64,000 nt of DNA from contig NC_019977.1 of the NCBI RefSeq assembly GCF_000328665.1, positions 1,542,011 to 1,606,010 on the forward strand, written 5' to 3'. Below are positions 1-8,734 of this stretch, piece after piece. This DNA comes from Methanomethylovorans hollandica DSM 15978 (lineage in GTDB: Archaea > Halobacteriota > Methanosarcinia > Methanosarcinales > Methanosarcinaceae). Each line of letters starts with the position of its first letter. The stretch's first letter is position 1. The notes beneath the pieces are model-generated. The model made no database searches. It was not told where the DNA came from and was given only the letters and a program-made list of their open reading frames with translations. The position numbers and the translations under genes were made by a program.

Positions 1-2388
1 GAAGTGATCCTTAATAAGACACCAGCCGGTGCAAGGCCGCACAAGTTCAGAATATTGAAGGACGGCAAAGAAGAATACCTGACACCTGCAGAGTTCATAG
101 ATCTGCTGCGCATGGCCGATCGCATCATGATCGCAAAAGGCGGAAATGATGCTACCACTACAGCTTTTCTTGATATGCTGAAAGGCTTTCAGCTGGAAGG
201 GGAAATTGTTAATGTCTGCCGTTTTTGTCTGCTTAAACGTAGATTTAATTTTCTGAACAGGAGATCAATAAAATATCATTCCGAGAAGATATGTGAAGAA
301 TGTGCAAAAGAAGAACTTTCCAGGGCCCTTAATGCTCCACATTGCCATTATAGTGATGAGGCTAAACAGCGCATTGAAGATATGCTGTTGCAAACAAGGG
401 ATTTCGACAGGACAATTGGTACATTGGACCCTGAAGGTCTTGACCAGGAACTGACGAAGTTCGATACAGTACAGGCATCTCTTGATGCCAGGACCATGAA
501 GATAGCAGACCTCCCCATCTCAAAGAACTTCAAAGATATCCTGTTACAAAAATCAGAAGATCTGCTACCAGTACAGACGATAGCTGTTGCTGCAGGTCTT
601 TTCAAAGGAAAGCACCAGTTAGTTACTTCAGTTACAGCTACCGGAAAGACCTTGATAGGCGAGCTTGCGGGTATAGAGAACATACTACACAAAAAAGGAA
701 AGATCCTGTATCTGGTCCCTCTGGTGGCTCTGGCAAACCAGAAGTATGATCAATTCACAGCTAAGTATGGGCCTCTGGGCCTTAAAACTTCGATACGAAT
801 AGGCAGTGCACGCATACGCACTTCGTCTACTCTGAAGATGCGCAGAACTCTTGATTCTGATATTATTGTAGGGACCTATGAAGGGATTGATTTCATACTG
901 AGATCAGGTGATGCTGACCTGTTGGGTAAGATCGGTACTGTGGTCATAGACGAGGTACATACACTTGAGGATAGTGAACGGGGTCACAGGGTTGACGGTG
1001 TCATAGGCAGGTTAAAATACATTGCTCCTGCTGCTCAGTTCATATATCTTTCTGCCACGGTTGCCGAACCCCTGGCTCTGGCACAAAAACTGAATGCTAC
1101 GCTGGTGGAGTACGAATATCGACCTGTTCCCATTGAAAGGCACCTTATTTTCTGTGAGGAGCATGACAAGCTCAAGCTTATGACTCGCCTGGCAAGGGAA
1201 GAGTTTGCCAAGACATCCACAAAAGGTCACAAAGGCCAGACGATCATTTTCACAAATTCCCGGCGTAATTGCCACAGCATATCAGAAGCATTGCCCATGG
1301 TTTCTGCACCTTATCATGCAGGTCTTACACAATCCGTGCGCAAATCCGTAGAAGAGCGTTTTCTTAAAGGAAAGTTGCCAGTGGTGGTAACAACTGCTGC
1401 CCTTGCTGCTGGTGTGGATTTTCCTGCATCACAAGTGATATTCGAATCCCTTGCCATGGGAATCGAATGGGTTACAATGCAGGAATTCATGCAGATGCTG
1501 GGACGTGCCGGACGTCCGGACTATCATGACATCGGTATTGTGGTACTGCTGGCAACTCCCAATAAGCGTTATTCCAGCGAGCAAACCGAGACCGAAGATG
1601 CTGTTGCTATAAGACTGCTTAAGGGCAATATGCTGCCATCCTCAATGGATTATGGTGAAGATGAACAGATGGAAGAGATACTGGCATCAGCTGCTGTTAC
1701 ATCTTCCAAGAAGGACCTGGGAGCCATCCATAACAGGATGATGGGCACATTTGAGCTAGAAAAACTTTTCAGCAGGCTGGTGCATTACAAATTCCTTGAA
1801 AAAAGAGAGGATGCGATCTCTCTCACACCTTTCGGCCAGATAGCTGCCGGTCATTTCCTGTCAGTATCTTCAGCATTCCTTATTCGTGACGCAGTGCTTA
1901 AGGGGATGGGGCCGCTTGAGATCGTAACAAACCTGGAGTTCTTTGATGCAGGTTACTTCAAATATGCAGCACAGATATCCACAGCTTTGGACATCAATAT
2001 TCCTTCCCGCGTATTTCAGGGTGCTTCTCTTGATATAATATTTGAGGGAGATAATATATCTCAGCTTGACCAGAACATACAGGACCAGCTCTTTGAATTT
2101 GCTGCAGCTTTTCTTACCTGTAAGTGCAAGGACTCTCCTTATTGCGGGTGTGCAGAGAGGCGATTTTCTGCAAAGATCGTGGAGATCCGCATGGAAGGCT
2201 ATGATCCCACAGGTATTGTACGCAAACTGGAAGACCTGTATGGTGTGACTGCTTATCCGGGTGATGTATTGGGATACCTTGACAACGTAGTACGTAATCT
2301 GGATGCAGTGGAAAAGATAGCAAAGGTCTATTCTAAAAAAGAAATAGTTCGTGCTTCCCGGGAAATGAAACAGCAGATAGAAGGTTAA
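1..2388 (+). CDS. Ski2-like superfamily 2 DNA/RNA helicase (DUF5814-type), possibly 5'-truncated
   Basis: ATP-dependent helicase. An N-terminal Cys4 cluster (C72, C75, C97, C100) suggests a zinc site. Walker A is TATGKT at residues 211-216, the DEVH box is at 316-319, a SAT motif follows in LSATV, and motif VI is QMLGRAGRP near residue 500. A C-terminal winged-helix-like region and a second Cys cluster (CKCKDSPYCGC near 706) follow. The layout matches the Ski2/Hel308-like DUF5814 proteins of methanogens; its substrate is not known to me. The frame is open to base 1 and the first usable codon is a GTG at position 4, so the true start may lie upstream of the window. Confidence 0.85.
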   Translation, partial: EVILNKTPAGARPHKFRILKDGKEEYLTPAEFIDLLRMADRIMIAKGGNDATTTAFLDMLKGFQLEGEIVNVCRFCLLKRRFNFLNRRSIKYHSEKICEECAKEELSRALNAPHCHYSDEAKQRIEDMLLQTRDFDRTIGTLDPEGLDQELTKFDTVQASLDARTMKIADLPISKNFKDILLQKSEDLLPVQTIAVAAGLFKGKHQLVTSVTATGKTLIGELAGIENILHKKGKILYLVPLVALANQKYDQFTAKYGPLGLKTSIRIGSARIRTSSTLKMRRTLDSDIIVGTYEGIDFILRSGDADLLGKIGTVVIDEVHTLEDSERGHRVDGVIGRLKYIAPAAQFIYLSATVAEPLALAQKLNATLVEYEYRPVPIERHLIFCEEHDKLKLMTRLAREEFAKTSTKGHKGQTIIFTNSRRNCHSISEALPMVSAPYHAGLTQSVRKSVEERFLKGKLPVVVTTAALAAGVDFPASQVIFESLAMGIEWVTMQEFMQMLGRAGRPDYHDIGIVVLLATPNKRYSSEQTETEDAVAIRLLKGNMLPSSMDYGEDEQMEEILASAAVTSSKKDLGAIHNRMMGTFELEKLFSRLVHYKFLEKREDAISLTPFGQIAAGHFLSVSSAFLIRDAVLKGMGPLEIVTNLEFFDAGYFKYAAQISTALDINIPSRVFQGASLDIIFEGDNISQLDQNIQDQLFEFAAAFLTCKCKDSPYCGCAERRFSAKIVEIRMEGYDPTGIVRKLEDLYGVTAYPGDVLGYLDNVVRNLDAVEKIAKVYSKKEIVRASREMKQQIEG

Positions 2389-2395
2389 CCTTGCA

Positions 2396-3514
2396 TCAGA
2401 TTATGTGCAGATGCAGTAGCAGAGCAAGAAGTATCAGTATGATCCCTGTAAAAAGCCTGATCTCCACACGCTTTTTTTCCTTGAGTTCTGTAATGGTTTG
2501 GGGTTTCATGCCATAGCCGAGCAATACACCCAGGACGATAATAGGAAAGACAACCCCTATATTATAGATCGCCAGGTAGAACGCTCCACGTGCAAGATCT
2601 GTTCTGTCTATCAGCATATCCAGGATAGAAAAGTATATAGCTCCTACACAGGGTGCTTTTACGAGGGAGAATACCCCCCCCGATACAAAAGACAACAGCA
2701 GGACATTGCTGCTAGCTGTTTTTTCAAGTAGCTTGACCATGGATCTGGGTGTGTGGAAGGTTGATCTGGAATATTTCCTCAGATGATGAGCATCATAAAT
2801 ATGCCACAAGCCAAGTATGAATATCAGAATTACCATTACCGTTGTAATGATGCCTTTAAGTGAAGGCAGTCTATGTACTGTTCCCAGGATGCTCAGGCCT
2901 ACTATCATGTATGTGAGGAAAATACCACTACAAAAGCCCAGTATCATCTTCAAAATGTCTTTTTTGCTTCCGCTGGATGACAGTATCAGTGTTGCCAGAA
3001 AAGCCATGACTGCAAGGATGCAGGGATTGAAGCCCGCAAGCAGGCCGGCAATGAACACAAGATAAAAAGAGAGGTTTGTATCTTCTTCACCCTCATCCTT
3101 TGGTATGTCGGATACATTGTCCTCTCCTTCGGATACATTAACAATAGCTTGCGTGAGCAGGTCTTTCAGGATTTTGGTGTTCCCCTGATAATCATTATAT
3201 GTAATAACTGTCTTCCCGTCCACTACTAATGCAGGCACTACAGATATGCCATATCCGCGGGCAAGTTCATAAGATGAAATGATCTCATGGGAAGTAAGGT
3301 TACATCCATAAGTATTTGCTATTTTTTCTATTACAGGTAATGCCTGCTGGCACTTCAAGCAGCCTTCCTCATAAAAATAGTCAACTGCAATAGCAGATGT
3401 AGTATTTTGAGCACAGAGAACTACATGCACAGCTGATATTAATAAAAAAAAAGTTAAAGCAGCCAGTAATGCCTGCCTAATGACATGCTGTGGATGCGCA
3501 GGTGGATGCATCAT
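2396..3514 (-). CDS. Thioredoxin-like domain fused to CcdA/DsbD-type membrane electron carrier
   Basis: Likely moves reducing power across the membrane for thiol redox or cytochrome c maturation. After an N-terminal membrane segment comes a thioredoxin-like domain with a CLKC active-site motif (YEEGCLKCQQ), then a linker and about six hydrophobic segments with the CcdA-like NPCILAV motif. The ATG at 3514 is preferred over the longer open frame from 3577 because AGGA lies just upstream; this gives a 38-nt overlap with the stop of the upstream gene (3477-3926), suggesting coupled translation. CcdA homologues normally use a membrane-embedded Cys pair; NPC gives one and KAPCVG near the third hydrophobic block gives the other. 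Confidence 0.8.
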   Translation of the reverse strand: MMHPPAHPQHVIRQALLAALTFFLLISAVHVVLCAQNTTSAIAVDYFYEEGCLKCQQALPVIEKIANTYGCNLTSHEIISSYELARGYGISVVPALVVDGKTVITYNDYQGNTKILKDLLTQAIVNVSEGEDNVSDIPKDEGEEDTNLSFYLVFIAGLLAGFNPCILAVMAFLATLILSSSGSKKDILKMILGFCSGIFLTYMIVGLSILGTVHRLPSLKGIITTVMVILIFILGLWHIYDAHHLRKYSRSTFHTPRSMVKLLEKTASSNVLLLSFVSGGVFSLVKAPCVGAIYFSILDMLIDRTDLARGAFYLAIYNIGVVFPIIVLGVLLGYGMKPQTITELKEKKRVEIRLFTGIILILLALLLHLHII

Positions 3515-3926
3515 ATTCGTTTTCCTGGATTTTTTTCGTTGTGGTGTTGAAAACTTTTCCAGTGTCCGTGGAAACATAGCCTTCTATGACATAGATAGGC
3601 TTTATACCGGCACATGCACAGCTCCTTTCCATTAGTTCTACTTTCCAGACATCTTCTTCTGGTGTTATCGGTGTGCCGTACATATCAGGGATATTTCCAT
3701 TCACTATAGTGGTTCTGTTGACCCGCCAGTCCTGAACATGGAAGTAAGTTTTGTAGTACATGGAAACGTTACTGTCGTTCAGCACGATCCCCTGGGCTTG
3801 TAAAGAATTTATATTGTACTCTCTTTCATTCTGTGATGGCTGCAGCACCACCACTATACCGACTCCGATTAGCACGATAATAAGTGCCGCTACCACCAGC
3901 ATAGCAAGTGTTTTTGAAATTTTCAT
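3477..3926 (-). CDS. Membrane-anchored extracytoplasmic protein with Cys-rich C-terminus, unknown function
   Basis: 149 residues: one N-terminal membrane anchor (residues about 8-29), then an outward-facing domain. Cysteines appear only in the second half: a CAC motif in ERSCACAG and two more in the last nine residues (STCASTACH). It is cotranscribed with, and overlaps by 38 nt, the thioredoxin/CcdA gene, so a thiol-redox substrate or partner of that protein is a reasonable inference. I do not recognise the family. Confidence 0.7.
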   Translation of the reverse strand: MKISKTLAMLVVAALIIVLIGVGIVVVLQPSQNEREYNINSLQAQGIVLNDSNVSMYYKTYFHVQDWRVNRTTIVNGNIPDMYGTPITPEEDVWKVELMERSCACAGIKPIYVIEGYVSTDTGKVFNTTTKKIQENEYDASTCASTACH

Positions 3927-3991
3927 AGTTGTAACCTGGGTGCATTCCTTAATTACTTTTTGTTTTGTAACAGAGGTGTTTATGTCCCCAC

Positions 3992-4005
3992 CACTTATTT
4001 AAGTG
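3992..4005. promoter_or_regulatory. 14-bp perfect palindrome in a divergent promoter region
   Basis: CACTTATTTAAGTG lies between the minus-strand redox pair and the plus-strand DUF3467 gene, about 40 nt before the latter's ATG. Its centre TTATTTAAG resembles a TATA box, so a dimeric regulator bound here could block TBP. Operator role is inferred. Confidence 0.4.
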
Positions 4006-4044
4006 ATGTTAACACAATACGTGCCAGTAACTGGAGAGATAAAA

Positions 4045-4422
4045 ATGAGCACGGATGTTAATAATGGAAAACACCAGAAGAAACTGAGGGTAGAGTTCTA
4101 TAAACCGGAGGATTGCAGGCAGGTGTATTCCATAGGTGCCGTGGGGGGCCATAGCCCTTATGATTTCAGAATAGGCTTTTATAATGATAACCCCAGGCCA
4201 GGAACAGATGAGGATGGCGTGCAGGTGATCCAGCGCAGGCTTGAGGCCGAGATAATTCTTTCACCCCTTGCAGCACTGGAGCTTTCCAGATGGCTAAACC
4301 ATCATCTGAAAGAATATGAAGCTATGTTCGGTCCTATACCCCAACCTAACAGGAGTGAAAAAAAGTCAGAACCATCCGCTGAAAACAGCAGTGAGAATAG
4401 CGAGATACAGGGTTACAACTGA
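4045..4422 (+). CDS. DUF3467 domain protein
   Basis: 125-residue protein conserved in methanogens and some bacteria, function unknown. The core LRVEFYKPEDCRQVYSIG... GGHSPYDFRIGFYND block is typical of DUF3467, followed by SPLAALELSRWLNHHL and a low-complexity, Ser/Glu-rich tail. The ATG at 4045 was chosen over an upstream in-frame ATG because GGAGA sits 7 nt before it and homology begins close to it. Confidence 0.85.
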   Translation: MSTDVNNGKHQKKLRVEFYKPEDCRQVYSIGAVGGHSPYDFRIGFYNDNPRPGTDEDGVQVIQRRLEAEIILSPLAALELSRWLNHHLKEYEAMFGPIPQPNRSEKKSEPSAENSSENSEIQGYN

Positions 4423-4550
4423 GTTCCTCTCAGAGGTAATCGCTATAATTATATAGGATACAATACAGTTTTAATAGCTTGTGTCCTGCCTTATGTCGGC
4501 GGGTATGCAGTATCAATTAAAAAGTGAAAATTAAGAAGTGAGGATTCCAT

Positions 4551-4775
4551 TTGTTCCCAAATAAAAGAGTTCATAAGCTGGTTGGATCGAGAGTCCAGGT
4601 TGAAATGAAAGGCGATCTCCATCTTCTGGAAGGTTTACTTAACAGTGCCGATGATTATCTTAACCTTCACCTGTTAGATACCGTGGAAATATCTAACGGA
4701 GAAAAGCTCAGGTCACTTGGTTCAGTGGTGCTTCGTGGCAATAATATAATTCTTATCACACCCGCTGAAGAATAA
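4551..4775 (+). CDS. Archaeal Lsm (Sm-like) RNA-binding protein
   Basis: 74 residues, the usual length of archaeal Sm proteins, which form hexameric or heptameric RNA-binding rings. The Sm1 segment (VGSRVQVEMKGDLHLLEGLLNSADDYLNL) and the Sm2 motif VLRGNNI are complete. Translation starts at a TTG, with GAGG 7-8 nt upstream. The downstream winged-helix gene begins 38 nt later and probably shares the transcript. An AT-rich box near 4441-4457 is the probable promoter. Confidence 0.92.
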   Translation: MFPNKRVHKLVGSRVQVEMKGDLHLLEGLLNSADDYLNLHLLDTVEISNGEKLRSLGSVVLRGNNIILITPAEE

Positions 4776-4813
4776 TATTTAAGGCAGGATTCTAATAGCA
4801 ATCGTAGGTTACC

Positions 4814-5176
4814 ATGGTAATAGAAGAAACAGCTATAGAGGTAATCGGCAAGCATGAGGAAGGCGTGTTCCAGAACCAGCTATGGAAAGAGCTGGATATA
4901 GATAGCCGCAAGTGTTCAAGGGTTATAGCAAAACTTCTGAAGGATGGTCGGATCACTCGTGAGTCCGCAGTGGACAATGGAGCAAGGACCTTTCTGCTCA
5001 AAATTGCCCATAGGGAAGAACCCTGTTTTGAGCTCTTGCTCTCCGGAGAGATGTTCTCTCCCTGTGCAGGTTGCAGGGACGCATGTCAGCCGGAGTACTG
5101 TGAAAGGCTGACCTCGTGGGTGATGAACCTGCCTCAGGACAACGTTGAAGATCAAGAGGCCAGTGTAACTGAGTAA
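4814..5176 (+). CDS. Winged-helix regulator with C-terminal Cys4 cluster
   Basis: 120 residues. The N-terminal half (VFQNQLWKELDIDSRKCSRVIAKLLKDG) is a winged helix-turn-helix. The C-terminal half carries C-x2-C-x3-C-x4-C (CAGCRDACQPEYC), suited to an Fe-S cluster or zinc, so redox or metal sensing is a fair guess. It lies 38 nt after the Lsm gene and 67 nt before tRNA-Glu, so it could act in RNA or translation control. Targets unknown. Confidence 0.78.
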   Translation: MVIEETAIEVIGKHEEGVFQNQLWKELDIDSRKCSRVIAKLLKDGRITRESAVDNGARTFLLKIAHREEPCFELLLSGEMFSPCAGCRDACQPEYCERLTSWVMNLPQDNVEDQEASVTE

Positions 5177-5243
5177 ATCTGGCCGAAAGGTTTAATTAGG
5201 TTATGTGCCATTTTGGAGTCGCTCAACCAGCGCTATTCAATGT

Positions 5244-5318
5244 GCTCCGGTAGTGTAGTCCGGCCAATCATTCCGGCCTTTCGAGCCGAAGACTCGGGTT
5301 CGAATCCCGACCGGAGCA
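5244..5318 (+). tRNA. tRNA-Glu (anticodon TTC)
   Basis: Acceptor arms GCTCCGG and CCGGAGC pair fully. The T arm is TCGGG-TTCGAAT-CCCGA. The anticodon loop CTTTCGA sits on a CGGC/GCCG stem and reads TTC (Glu). No intron; CCA is not encoded. The outermost anticodon-stem pair appears to be C27/A43 rather than a Watson-Crick pair. Confidence 0.95.
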
Positions 5319-5511
5319 CTATAAACTTTTTTCTATAATTTTATGGAGTATTTAGATTTATTTTTCAACTTTTAGTGGTTGCAGATACAACTCCTATACT
5401 CCTAACCAGGCATCTGTATTATCGTTGAATGGGTAGCGATATGCATAGGTAATATCTCCAGTGAAGTGATGCCTGTAATCAGTCGGATGAGACGTTTCTT
5501 AGTGTTTATAG

Positions 5512-6696
5512 TTAGATCACTACAGCTTTTTTTCCATGCGATACATAATACACTAAGAGGCATACTGCTGCAACGATTGACATAACCATATACATTCCTC
5601 TGTAACCAAAGAAAGGGATTATGAGTCCAACCAGTAAAGGCCCAATTCCCATTCCCATGTCTGTGAACGCAAAATATGTTGAATTTCCCAAGCCCATACG
5701 ATGTTGCGGAGTTACTTTTACAGAAATTGCCTGAGTACTGGACTGTATGGCTCCAAATCCAAGACCCAACACCGCTCCGGCCAATAAAAGAGTATATCCA
5801 TGATGAGCCTGGCTAAACAGAAGAATCCCGATTGAAAATATTAGAATTGCCGGGTACATAATTGAGTTTTCACCTTTGGAGTCAAACAGCCGGCCAATAG
5901 CAGGCCTCGTAATTACGATTACTGCGCCATATACGATAAAAAAGAGGCTGGCTGCGCTAACCAGATTAATTTCCAGTGAGTACACTGCAAGGAATGAAAC
6001 AACACTCGAATAACAAATATATATAAACATACAACACATTGAAATTGGAATGACTTTTGGTTCAAAGAAATTGTCAAATTTGAACCCCTTCATTTTCTCC
6101 AACTGTTCTGCTGTTAATTCCATTTTATTTAAAGATGACAAAAATGGGAAAATCAAAAGGCTGATCATCGAAGTAATTGTACAGGCAACAAAAATCATAT
6201 TGAAGCTGCCATGCTGAGTGATGAACATGCCTAAAAAGGGGCCGAGAGCTGTTGCAAGTGTCAGGCTTAATCCGTAATAACTGATACCTTCGCCCCTCCG
6301 ATCCATGGGAATAACATTTGCAATGATCGTACCTGTTGCTGTGGTAACAATACCAAATGACATGCCGTGAAGAAAACGGACGATAAGTAAGGAGATAAGA
6401 CTGTTTACTCCGAAATATATCAACGTCATAATAAAACTGAAAATAATTCCTGCGTGAAGTGTCTTCTTATAACCTATCTGTCCGATCCATTTCCCGATAA
6501 GCAGACGCATAAAAAGTCCGCCAATCACAAATATACTGGTAGAAAAGCCCGCTTCACCCGGCGATGAGTCAAATTTGCTCATTGCATATCCGGAAATAAC
6601 TATCATTAATAAATAAAAGCTTAAGAAAGCTAATAAATTTTCAATAGAAATAATTATAAAATCTTTAGTCCATAATTTTGATTTTTTTGGAACCAT
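5512..6696 (-). CDS. MFS transporter (probable drug efflux)
   Basis: About 394 residues with 12 hydrophobic segments, typical of the major facilitator superfamily. A GKWIGQIGYKKT motif between helices 2 and 3 and GRLFDSKG between 8 and 9 match the loop signatures. The ATG at 6696 (GAGGG 7 nt upstream) is preferred over the longer frame that runs into marR. It starts 20 nt after the end of the MarR regulator gene, so the pair is an operon. An efflux role for a phenolic or lipophilic compound is inferred from the MarR pairing; the substrate is unknown. Confidence 0.85.
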   Translation of the reverse strand: MVPKKSKLWTKDFIIISIENLLAFLSFYLLMIVISGYAMSKFDSSPGEAGFSTSIFVIGGLFMRLLIGKWIGQIGYKKTLHAGIIFSFIMTLIYFGVNSLISLLIVRFLHGMSFGIVTTATGTIIANVIPMDRRGEGISYYGLSLTLATALGPFLGMFITQHGSFNMIFVACTITSMISLLIFPFLSSLNKMELTAEQLEKMKGFKFDNFFEPKVIPISMCCMFIYICYSSVVSFLAVYSLEINLVSAASLFFIVYGAVIVITRPAIGRLFDSKGENSIMYPAILIFSIGILLFSQAHHGYTLLLAGAVLGLGFGAIQSSTQAISVKVTPQHRMGLGNSTYFAFTDMGMGIGPLLVGLIIPFFGYRGMYMVMSIVAAVCLLVYYVSHGKKAVVI

Positions 6697-6715
6697 GTTT
6701 GATCCCTCAATTATC

Positions 6716-7144
6716 TCACATAATTTTGGATACATTGTCAAACATTGTTTCAAGTGAGTGCATGAGATCTTTTCTTTGACGTTCATCAAAACCGGATAAG
6801 AGAATGTTATCCCATTCTTCAGCTATCTTTTTCATTTCAGGTTCCAGCTTTTTCCCTTTATCTGTAATAAAAATAAGGTATGAACGCCTGTCCCTCTCAT
6901 CAATCTTCTTGAAAACATATCCCTCATCAACAAGTTTTTTTATAGCCCTTGTAGTAGTGGCCTTATCGATCTTTAGATAGTTTGAAAGAGATTCCTGATT
7001 AACACCATCTTCTTGATACAATCGCACAAGAAAAGAGAACTGTCCACTTCCTATACCATATAGTTTAATTTTCTTGTCAATATAGATTTGTCCATATCGA
7101 TGGAGATATGAGATGAACTTCCCGCTGAACTGATTATCACACAT
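6716..7144 (-). CDS. MarR-family transcriptional regulator
   Basis: 142 residues with the MarR winged helix: recognition region NYLKIDKATTTRAIKKLVDEGYV and wing DERDRRSYLIFITDKG. It is first in an operon with the MFS transporter. Two palindromes built on TAGTTG...CAACTA lie 70-135 nt upstream, suggesting autoregulated repression released by the transported compound. An AGGTG ribosome site precedes the ATG. Confidence 0.88.
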   Translation of the reverse strand: MCDNQFSGKFISYLHRYGQIYIDKKIKLYGIGSGQFSFLVRLYQEDGVNQESLSNYLKIDKATTTRAIKKLVDEGYVFKKIDERDRRSYLIFITDKGKKLEPEMKKIAEEWDNILLSGFDERQRKDLMHSLETMFDNVSKIM

Positions 7145-7211
7145 TTGTACACCTTTTTTTGCAAACGTTGACCTTGTCCATGTTTATAATCTCACTATAT
7201 TGTCCACAAAA

Positions 7212-7251
7212 TTAGTTGCAGACACAACCATTGGGGTTGTAATTCAACTAA
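7212..7251. promoter_or_regulatory. Nested palindromic operator upstream of the marR-MFS operon
   Basis: Outer arms TTAGTTG and CAACTAA (7212-7218 and 7245-7251) enclose inner arms ACAAC and GTTGT. Such CAAC/GTTG palindromes are typical MarR sites. Binding is inferred. Confidence 0.6.
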
Positions 7252-7259
7252 TAAATATA

Positions 7260-7278
7260 TAGTTGTTGATGCAACTAA
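7260..7278. promoter_or_regulatory. Second MarR-like operator
   Basis: TAGTTG-TTGATG-CAACTA is an inverted repeat with a 6-nt spacer, lying 8 nt from the nested palindrome at 7212-7251 and sharing the same half-site. Paired sites suggest cooperative binding. The rest of the gap (7279-7444) has AT-rich promoter-like sequence for the HEAT-repeat gene and nothing else I can identify. Confidence 0.55.
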
Positions 7279-7444
7279 TCTCCCGCGGATTTGGATCTGT
7301 ATAAAACAGAAGTTCCTGCAATACTTCCTTAAAATATGTATAAAAAAGCGGCTTTATTTGCACATTTTTTTAATAACATTTTTATAAATACTTAACATTT
7401 AAACTCAGCGATTTATTTATAGTTAAATGATGCATGTGAATTAG

Positions 7445-8692
7445 ATGCCAGTAAATCAGAATGAGATTCAAAGACTGAGTGAAAGCGAAAAGGAAAAAAT
7501 CAGAACACTGCAAGAAATGAAATCTGAATTTCATCAGATACCTGATAAATCTGCTGTCTTGGCTGACCTGCATCGGCTAATAGATGATGAAGAATCAGAA
7601 GTAAGGTGGGATGCTGCTTGTACTCTTATTTACATCTTTTCATCGGTTCCGGATGAATACAAATGCATTGCCTGGGATGATCTGATTAAGTTAACACATG
7701 ATTTGAAACCACATATTAGTGGAAAAGCTGCTTCAAACCTTGTGCCTGCATTCTCATCACTTCCTGATGAATGTAAATCTGCTGCCTGGGATGATCTTAT
7801 TAGGCTAACAGATGATAACGATCTATATGTAAGAGAAAGTGCATTTTCAGTTCTTATCAATGCTTTTTCATCAGTTCCTGATGAACACAAACCTAAAGCC
7901 TGGGCCGATCTAATTAGGTTTTCAGGACATGAAGATTCGCGTTTTAGATGGATGGCATTTTCTGCCCTAGACTCTGCATTTGCATGTGTGCCTGATGAAT
8001 GTAAATCTGCTGCCTGGGATGATCTTATTAGGCTAACGCGAGATAGATTTTTAGACGTAAGAGGAGAGACATCAACTGTCCTGGGTTCTGCTTTTGTATT
8101 TGTTTCTGATAAATCTGCTGCCTGGGCCGATCTGGTCAGACTAGCAAGTGATAAGGATTCAAAGGTCAGAAAATATGCTGCAGATACTCTTATCTATACT
8201 TTTGATCATGTTCCTGATGAATGTAAAAGTGATGCAAGATATGATCTGCAAAGATTGACAAGTGAAGGAGACCCGGATGTTAGAATACATTTAAATCATT
8301 CTCTGGGCAAAATGTGCATTGATAAAGCATATAAATCAATAAATGAAGAGGATTTCAGAACTTTTTTAAAAGATGCAATTTGCTATTTTGAAAAAGCTGC
8401 AAAAGATAGCAGCTCCTTCACCCCTTCACTTTGTTGTAATCTTTTTTATCGTGCATTCCATGCTGTAATTTTTAAAGAGGCGCATTCGAATAATGAAATT
8501 AAAGATTATATCACAGCAGCAAAAAAAGAAATTGAAGGCTCTAAAAGTAAGCAGAAACTTGTGGCGGTTATTGAACAGTTAGCAACAGTATTAGAAATTG
8601 CATCTAATACTCAAGGCTCCAATAATGGCTGGAGAGAATTGCTTAAACGAGGTTCAAATATTTGCAATCACGTTGACAAAATGATGGTTTAG
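7445..8692 (+). CDS. HEAT-repeat protein with C-terminal helical domain
   Basis: 415 residues. About six tandem repeats of about 39 residues (residues 35-285) share the pattern VPDECKSAAWDDLIRLT then VR..A...L..AF. The repeats are also visible in the DNA as about 117-bp units, so the array could expand or contract. A separate C-terminal domain (LCCNLFYRAFHAVIFKEA... EIEGSKSKQKL) recurs in Methanosarcina repeat proteins as far as I recall. HEAT arrays are protein-binding scaffolds; the partner is unknown. It stands alone between unrelated operons, which suggests an accessory gene. Confidence 0.8.
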   Translation: MPVNQNEIQRLSESEKEKIRTLQEMKSEFHQIPDKSAVLADLHRLIDDEESEVRWDAACTLIYIFSSVPDEYKCIAWDDLIKLTHDLKPHISGKAASNLVPAFSSLPDECKSAAWDDLIRLTDDNDLYVRESAFSVLINAFSSVPDEHKPKAWADLIRFSGHEDSRFRWMAFSALDSAFACVPDECKSAAWDDLIRLTRDRFLDVRGETSTVLGSAFVFVSDKSAAWADLVRLASDKDSKVRKYAADTLIYTFDHVPDECKSDARYDLQRLTSEGDPDVRIHLNHSLGKMCIDKAYKSINEEDFRTFLKDAICYFEKAAKDSSSFTPSLCCNLFYRAFHAVIFKEAHSNNEIKDYITAAKKEIEGSKSKQKLVAVIEQLATVLEIASNTQGSNNGWRELLKRGSNICNHVDKMMV

Positions 8693-8734
8693 GACCAAAA
8701 ATGACGCTCTGTGCAAAGACCAGGAAATAGATCC

